Of a stretch of DNA of 64,000 nucleotides, positions 59,790 to 64,000 are shown one piece after another. The notes under the pieces are model-generated. The model searched no databases. It had not been told where the DNA came from and saw only the letters and a program-made list of their open reading frames with translations. The translations under genes and the position numbers were made by a program. Positions within the stretch are counted from its first letter, which is position 1. Each line of letters opens with the position of its first letter. Source of the stretch: Dyella_B acidisoli (GTDB taxonomy: Bacteria > Pseudomonadota > Gammaproteobacteria > Xanthomonadales > Rhodanobacteraceae); the NCBI RefSeq assembly GCF_049532895.1, contig NZ_CP064031.1, forward strand, positions 1,302,001 through 1,366,000, written 5' to 3'.

Positions 59790-61658
59790 ATGACCACCAC
59801 AACCGAAACCCGCAAATTCGAAGCCGAAGTCGCCCAGGTACTGCATCTGGTGACGCATTCGTTGTACTCGCACAAGGAAATTTTCCTGCGCGAGCTGATC
59901 TCCAACGCCTCGGATGCTTGCGACAAGCTCCGTTTCGAATCCATCGCCAAGCCGGAGCTGCTCACCGGCGATATCGAGCTGCACATCGACGTAAGTTGGG
60001 ATGCCGATAAGCGCACCATTACCGTGCGTGACAATGGCGTGGGCATGAGCCGCGATGAAATTGTCGCCAACATCGGCACCATTGCCAGCTCCGGCACTCG
60101 CCGCTTTCTGGAAGCGATGAGCACTGAGCAGAAAAGTGACGCGCGCCTGATCGGCCAGTTCGGCGTCGGCTTCTACTCGGCTTTCGTCGTGGCGGACAAG
60201 GTCACCGTACTCAGTCGTCGTGCCGGCCTGCCGACTAGCGAAGGCGTAAAGTGGGAAAGCGACGGCAAAGGCGAATATTCGCTGGAACAGGTGGAACTGC
60301 CCGAGCGTGGCACCGCAATTGTGTTGCACCTGAAAGCCGATGAGGACGAGTTCCTCAAGCGCTGGGAATTGCGTTCGCTGATCACGCGCTACTCCGACCA
60401 CGTTGCGTTCCCGATCCGCATGCCGGTGGAGAAAGACGACAAGCCCAGCGACGAATGGGAAACCATCAACGCCGCCTCGGCCTTGTGGACGAAGCCCAAG
60501 AGCGAGATCAGCGACGAGGATTACCAGAGTTTCTACAAGTCGCTGGGCCACGATTTCAACGATGCCCTGGCTTGGACGCACAACCGCGTCGAAGGCAATC
60601 AGAGCTACATCACGCTGCTCTACCTTCCCTCGCAACCGCCGTTTGAATTGATGATGGGCGGCCGCGACGAGCGCAAGGGACTGAAGCTGTACATCAAGCG
60701 CGTCTTCATCATGGATGCGGCCGAAGAGCTGCTGCCGAACTACCTGCGCTTCGTGCGTGGCGTGGTGGATGCCGATGATCTTCCGCTTAACGTAAGCCGC
60801 GAAATCCTGCAGAAGAACCGCCAGCTCGAGCGCATCAAGGCCGCTTGCGTGAAGCGCGTGCTCGACCTGATCGAAAAACTGGCTAAGGACGAGCCAGAGA
60901 AGTTCCAGACCTTCTACAAGGCGTTCGGCAACACGCTCAAGGAAGGCATCGTGGAAGACCATGCCAACCGCGAGCGCATCGCCAAGCTACTGCGCTTTGC
61001 TTCCACCAAGGGCGAGGGTAGTGCGCAATCCGTGTCGTTGGATGATTACATCACCCGCATGCCGGTGAGCCAGGACACCATCTGGTACATCACCGCCGAC
61101 AGCCATGCCGCTGCAGCGGGCAGTCCGCAGTTGGAAGCGTTCAAGGCCAAGGACATCGAAGTGCTGCTGATGTCCGATCGTATCGACGAATGGATGCTGG
61201 GCAGCTTGAACGAATACGCTGGCAAGAAGCTGCGCAACGTCGCCAAGGGTGAATTCCCATTGGACGAGGAAGCGAAGAAACAGCAGGAAGAAGCGAGTAA
61301 AGCCGCCGAGCCGTTGCTGAAGAAGCTCAAGGATCTGCTGGGTGATCGCGTGGGCGATGTGAAGGTATCCGCGCGCCTTACGGATTCGCCGTCGTGCCTG
61401 GCGCTATCCGATTATGAAATGGCACCGCATCTGGCGCGCCTGTTGCGTGAGGCTGGGCATGACATGCCCTCCAACAAGCCGACGCTAGAGATCAATCCGC
61501 AGCATGCATTGCTCAAGCGCGTGGAAGCGGAAAGCGATGAGAGCAAGGCGAAGGACCTGGCCAATCTGCTGCTGGAACAGGCGGAGATTACGGCGGGTGC
61601 GCAGTTGCCCGATCCGGCCGCGTTCGTGCAGCGCTTGAATCGCGTACTGCTTGGTTGA
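59790..61658 (+). CDS. htpG: Molecular chaperone HtpG (Hsp90)
   Basis: The 622-residue chaperone has the GHKL ATP-binding motifs (LRELISNASDACDKLRFESI, VRDNGVGMSRDEI, IGQFGVGFYSAFVVAD), the middle-domain DDLPLNVSREILQKNRQLER with the catalytic Arg region, and the dimerisation domain with helical C terminus. The ATG at 59790 starts the standard TTETRKFEAEVAQ N terminus; in-frame starts upstream fall in the repeat. Length is normal for HtpG. Confidence 0.97.
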   Translation: MTTTTETRKFEAEVAQVLHLVTHSLYSHKEIFLRELISNASDACDKLRFESIAKPELLTGDIELHIDVSWDADKRTITVRDNGVGMSRDEIVANIGTIASSGTRRFLEAMSTEQKSDARLIGQFGVGFYSAFVVADKVTVLSRRAGLPTSEGVKWESDGKGEYSLEQVELPERGTAIVLHLKADEDEFLKRWELRSLITRYSDHVAFPIRMPVEKDDKPSDEWETINAASALWTKPKSEISDEDYQSFYKSLGHDFNDALAWTHNRVEGNQSYITLLYLPSQPPFELMMGGRDERKGLKLYIKRVFIMDAAEELLPNYLRFVRGVVDADDLPLNVSREILQKNRQLERIKAACVKRVLDLIEKLAKDEPEKFQTFYKAFGNTLKEGIVEDHANRERIAKLLRFASTKGEGSAQSVSLDDYITRMPVSQDTIWYITADSHAAAAGSPQLEAFKAKDIEVLLMSDRIDEWMLGSLNEYAGKKLRNVAKGEFPLDEEAKKQQEEASKAAEPLLKKLKDLLGDRVGDVKVSARLTDSPSCLALSDYEMAPHLARLLREAGHDMPSNKPTLEINPQHALLKRVEAESDESKAKDLANLLLEQAEITAGAQLPDPAAFVQRLNRVLLG

Positions 61659-61671
61659 GCGCATCCTGATT

Positions 61672-61707
61672 TCCCTCTCCCCTCCGGGGAGAGGATTAGG
61701 GTGAGGG
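61672..61707. repeat. Single CTCCC/GGGTGAGGG unit, copy 7
   Basis: One forward unit (CCCTCTCCCCTCCGGGGAGA then GGGTGAGGG) without its inverted partner, directly after htpG. Confidence 0.8.
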
Positions 61708-61726
61708 CCAATCTTGCGAAGGACAT

Positions 61727-61798
61727 GTAGATTGGGGTGCAAACCCAACCTAGCGAACTCGCATACATGGCGATGTTAGGGTTTGCACCGCAACCTAC
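61727..61798. repeat. Inverted pair with GGGTGCAAACCC core, copy B
   Basis: TTGGGGTGCAAACCCAACCT at 61732-61751 is mirrored by a GTTAGGGTTTGCACC segment ending CAACCTAC at 61798, around a centre of about 22 bp. Related to copy A at 55452. Confidence 0.7.
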
Positions 61799-62406
61799 GT
61801 GGCAGCGACATGCAAACGAGGCAAGTGCATCCCCCACACAACTGCCAGCAAACGCATCAAAAGGATCACCACCACGCCCACGCTTATAGCAATGCCACGT
61901 GGTGCACCGAGCTTCTGTAAAACCAAATACGCGAGGATTCCGGCAATCGCCGCCGTCGCATAGAGATCCTGCTGAAAGATCAAAGGCACCCGCGCAGTCA
62001 TCACATCGCGCAGCATGCCCCCTGCGGTGCCGGTCATCGTCCCCATCAGCACTACGATCAACCACGACAATTTCGCAGCTTCCGCAATCTGCGCTCCGCT
62101 GATCGCAAACAGCGCCAAACCCAAGGCATCCGCAATCAAGAAGCCATGACCCGGTGGTGGAAAGAATGCGATATAGACCATCGTCAGCGCAGAGGCGACC
62201 AGAATCACCAGCAGATAGCGCGCATCCCGCACCCAGAAAATCGGATGGCGATTGAGCAGTACGTCACGTAAGGTGCCGCCACCGATCGCAGTCAATGCGG
62301 CCAGCGCCAGGCCGCCGAGCAGATCCATGTTCGAACGCGCGGCGACCAGCACACCGCTCACGGCAAATACCGCCACCCCGATCAGATCCAGCAGATAAAG
62401 CAGCAT
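61795..62406 (-). CDS. Trimeric intracellular cation channel-family protein (YicG-like, UPF0126)
   Basis: The 203-residue membrane protein has two repeats of three helices plus one, with the duplicated glycine-rich motif GGGTLRDVLLNRHP and GGMLRDVMTARVP, diagnostic for UPF0126/TRIC prokaryotic channels. Some relatives are implicated in glycine uptake. Its end touches the repeat at 61727-61798. Confidence 0.92.
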   Translation of the reverse strand: MLLYLLDLIGVAVFAVSGVLVAARSNMDLLGGLALAALTAIGGGTLRDVLLNRHPIFWVRDARYLLVILVASALTMVYIAFFPPPGHGFLIADALGLALFAISGAQIAEAAKLSWLIVVLMGTMTGTAGGMLRDVMTARVPLIFQQDLYATAAIAGILAYLVLQKLGAPRGIAISVGVVVILLMRLLAVVWGMHLPRLHVAAT

Positions 62407-62492
62407 GCGGATTCCCCATCAGCTCGTTCGCCAGGCTTGCGGCGGCTTGCCCGCGTTCCCACTTACCATGCGTCGCCGCCGATAATGCCACG

Positions 62493-62897
62493 ATGAAACA
62501 CGCAGCCCACGAACCGCTCAACGAAGTACGCGCCGATGTCTGGCTCTGGGCCGCGCGCATTTACAAAACGCGCAGCCTGGCCAAGCAGGCCATCGACGGC
62601 GGCAAGGTCGATGTGAACGGCGCCGGATGCAAGGCTTCCAAGGCGCTGCACGTGGGCGATCGAGTGCGCCTGACCCGCGGCGAGGAGCGACTGGAGCTGG
62701 AAATCCTGGCGCTTTCGGAGCAGCGCGGGCCGGCCCCCGTGGCACAGGCGCTCTACTGTGAAAGCGAAGCAAGCCGGCTGGCGCGCGAACAGGCCCGGGA
62801 GCAGCGGCGCCTGAGCGGGGCGGGTCTAAACCGCCCTCCAACCCGCCCCAACAAGCAGGAACGTCGAGAATTGCGACGGCTTAAAGATTTTCCCTGA
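62493..62897 (+). CDS. hslR: Hsp15, RNA-binding S4-domain heat-shock protein
   Basis: The 134-residue product has an S4 domain (VRADVWLWAARIYKTRSLAK, DGGKVDVNGAGCKASKALHV) and the basic tail typical of Hsp15. It recognises stalled 50S subunits carrying peptidyl-tRNA. The ATG at 62493 fits the family; in-frame upstream starts give non-homologous sequence. It is divergent from the TRIC-like gene. Confidence 0.93.
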   Translation: MKHAAHEPLNEVRADVWLWAARIYKTRSLAKQAIDGGKVDVNGAGCKASKALHVGDRVRLTRGEERLELEILALSEQRGPAPVAQALYCESEASRLAREQAREQRRLSGAGLNRPPTRPNKQERRELRRLKDFP

Positions 62898-62999
62898 GCA
62901 GCACATCTCAGAAATCCATCTGGAAGTGCGTGAATATCCTTGCAAAAGCAGGTAGCCCCGGAGAGGGTGCTGCGAACTGGGGATATAAGGGGGAAACAC

Positions 63000-63557
63000 A
63001 TGAGCGGAATCGACTTCTTCAAACGGTTGTTGGGCGGCCAAGCGACGGATAACTCGCAGCAGGCAAATCTGCTGCAAGCAGCCGCAGGCCTGCGCACCTT
63101 GGTGGTGGACGATTCCCCGACCATCCGTGCAGTGCTAGGCAAAATGCTTGGCCAGGAAGGCTATGCGGTGCAGAAGGCCGTCGACGGCGAAAGCGCGATC
63201 GAACTGGCCAAAGCCGAGCAGCCCGAATTGATTTTTCTCGACATCGTGCTGCCGGGCGTGAATGGTTTTTCCGTGCTGCGCACCTTGCGCCACGATCCGC
63301 TTACCCAGCACATCCCCATCGTGATGATCAGCGGCAACCAGCAGGCGACCGAGCAGTTCTACGTGCAGCGCTTCGGTGCGGATGATTTCATCAAAAAGCC
63401 TTTCGGTCAGCGCGAAGTGCAGCGCTCCATCGATCAACTGGTTCGCGCCGAACGGTTGCCTGTGCGTGTGCCGATGCCAGCCGTCACCGTGCCTGCAGCC
63501 GCTGCGGCCACTCCGTACGATGAACTTCGCAGCACGATCTCGGGTATGGCTGCATAA
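63000..63557 (+). CDS. Response regulator receiver protein (PilG/PilH-like)
   Basis: The 185-residue product has a short N-terminal extension (MSGIDFFKRLLGGQ), one receiver domain at about 38-155 and a Pro/Ala tail. The acidic pocket is VVDDSP, the phosphorylated aspartate is in LIFLDIVLPG, and the lysine is in FIKKPFG. There is no output domain, so it acts by protein contact, as in chemotaxis or twitching motility systems. No kinase is nearby. AAGGGGGA precedes the ATG. Confidence 0.85.
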   Translation: MSGIDFFKRLLGGQATDNSQQANLLQAAAGLRTLVVDDSPTIRAVLGKMLGQEGYAVQKAVDGESAIELAKAEQPELIFLDIVLPGVNGFSVLRTLRHDPLTQHIPIVMISGNQQATEQFYVQRFGADDFIKKPFGQREVQRSIDQLVRAERLPVRVPMPAVTVPAAAAATPYDELRSTISGMAA

Positions 63558-63599
63558 ATTTTTCTACCCCTCGGTAAACCGCCTGACTTCAGACGGAAA

Positions 63600-63632
63600 C
63601 GCCGCAGCGTGGTGACGCTGCGGCGCTTTTTT
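63600..63632 (+). terminator. Intrinsic terminator after the response regulator
   Basis: A perfect 11-bp stem (CGCCGCAGCGT / ACGCTGCGGCG) with loop GGTG is followed by C and seven T residues. Lies between convergent genes. Confidence 0.93.
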
Positions 63633-63652
63633 TCCTGCATTCCTCTTTGCGA

Positions 63653-64000
63653 TTACGCGAGATCGAAGCGATCGAGGTTCATCACCTTGGTCCATGCCGC
63701 CACGAAATCGCGGACAAACTTCTGCTGTGCATCCGAACTTCCATAGACTTCGGCCAAGGCACGAAGCTGCGAATTCGAACCGAAGACAAGGTCGGCACGC
63801 GTACCGGTCCACTTGATGTCGCCGGTCTTGCGGTCGCGTCCTTCAAACACGTCCTGGTCGTCTGAGGCCGCCTTCCACTCTGTTCCCATGTCGAGCAAGT
63901 TGACGAAGAAGTCGTTGGTCAACGCTTCCGGCCGCTTGGTGAAGACGCCGTGCTTGCCGCCGCCAACGTTGGTATTCAGAGCGCGCATGCCGCCAACCAG
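63653..64000 (-). CDS. katG: Catalase-peroxidase KatG, C-terminal part (5' end beyond window)
   Basis: The visible 115 residues match the C-terminal domain of KatG (VGGMRALNTNVGGGKHGVFT, LTNDFFVNLLDMGTEWKAAS, then TGTRADLVFGSNSQLRALAE, VYGSSDAQQKFVRDFVAAWT, KVMNLDRFDL). The frame is open at the right edge. The full enzyme decomposes hydrogen peroxide by catalase and peroxidase reactions; the active-site residues lie outside the window. Confidence 0.95.
   Translation of the reverse strand: MVGGMRALNTNVGGGKHGVFTKRPEALTNDFFVNLLDMGTEWKAASDDQDVFEGRDRKTGDIKWTGTRADLVFGSNSQLRALAEVYGSSDAQQKFVRDFVAAWTKVMNLDRFDLA

Noticed and set aside
59751..60962. Minus-strand open frame of 403 codons
   Set aside because: Antisense to htpG; no family features.

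Overview
The window is GC-rich, gene-dense chromosome from a gammaproteobacterium. Gene content and order fit the Xanthomonadales, most probably the Rhodanobacteraceae (Dyella, Luteibacter, Rhodanobacter, Frateuria type). Evidence for this: an EAL-CBS c-di-GMP protein, a YajQ c-di-GMP-binding protein, three small CspA-type proteins, GluQRS, TcdA, a cytochrome c'-like protein, and many paired intergenic repeats of the CTCCCTCTCCC / GGGGTGAGGG type. It is an inference from recognised families; no marker gene such as 16S rRNA is present. I found no tRNA, rRNA, CRISPR array or prophage.

Layout. 1-3.6 kb: a c-di-GMP phosphodiesterase-like gene running off the left edge, preceded by a very short membrane protein; a hicAB module whose toxin gene has an in-frame TGA; a YhhS-type MFS exporter. 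3.6-5.3 kb: a long imperfect inverted repeat (foldback element) with an IS30-family insertion in its right arm. 6.4-9.7 kb: two tandem secreted GH18 chitinases with chitin-binding domains and (TP)n linkers, then a sulfotransferase; a third GH18 enzyme lies at 15.8-16.9 kb. 11-25 kb: envelope and housekeeping genes, including an OPT transporter, rsmC-rsuA and selO. 25.4-26.7 kb: DAHP synthase preceded by a Tyr/Phe/Trp-rich leader peptide and an intrinsic terminator, which I read as a transcription attenuator. 27-38 kb: small metabolic genes, PhzF, a rhomboid, a histone-H1-like protein, cytochrome c, pncB. 38.4-41 kb: the metNIQ methionine importer. 41-48 kb: glutathione peroxidase, PBP4-type DacB, a MATE exporter, SlyD, phospholipase A1, the AlkX/YcaQ DNA glycosylase. 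49-50.3 kb: three tandem cold-shock genes, each with its own terminator and related leaders. 50-64 kb: hydrolase, OYE, pirin, GT39-like protein, TcdA, acetoacetyl-CoA reductase, GluQRS, HtpX, HtpG, TRIC-like channel, Hsp15, a receiver-domain protein and the 3' end of katG.

Themes. The three chitinases suggest a chitin-degrading lifestyle, and a perfect palindrome upstream of the first resembles GlcNAc-regulator boxes known from Xanthomonas. HtpX, HtpG, Hsp15, SlyD, the Csp array, glutathione peroxidase and KatG form a stress-response content without being one operon. Most of the sequence is ordinary core genome. The least expected elements are the aromatic attenuator, the hairpin pair before pncB, the shared csp leaders, the foldback/IS30 composite and the nonsense-mutated hicA.
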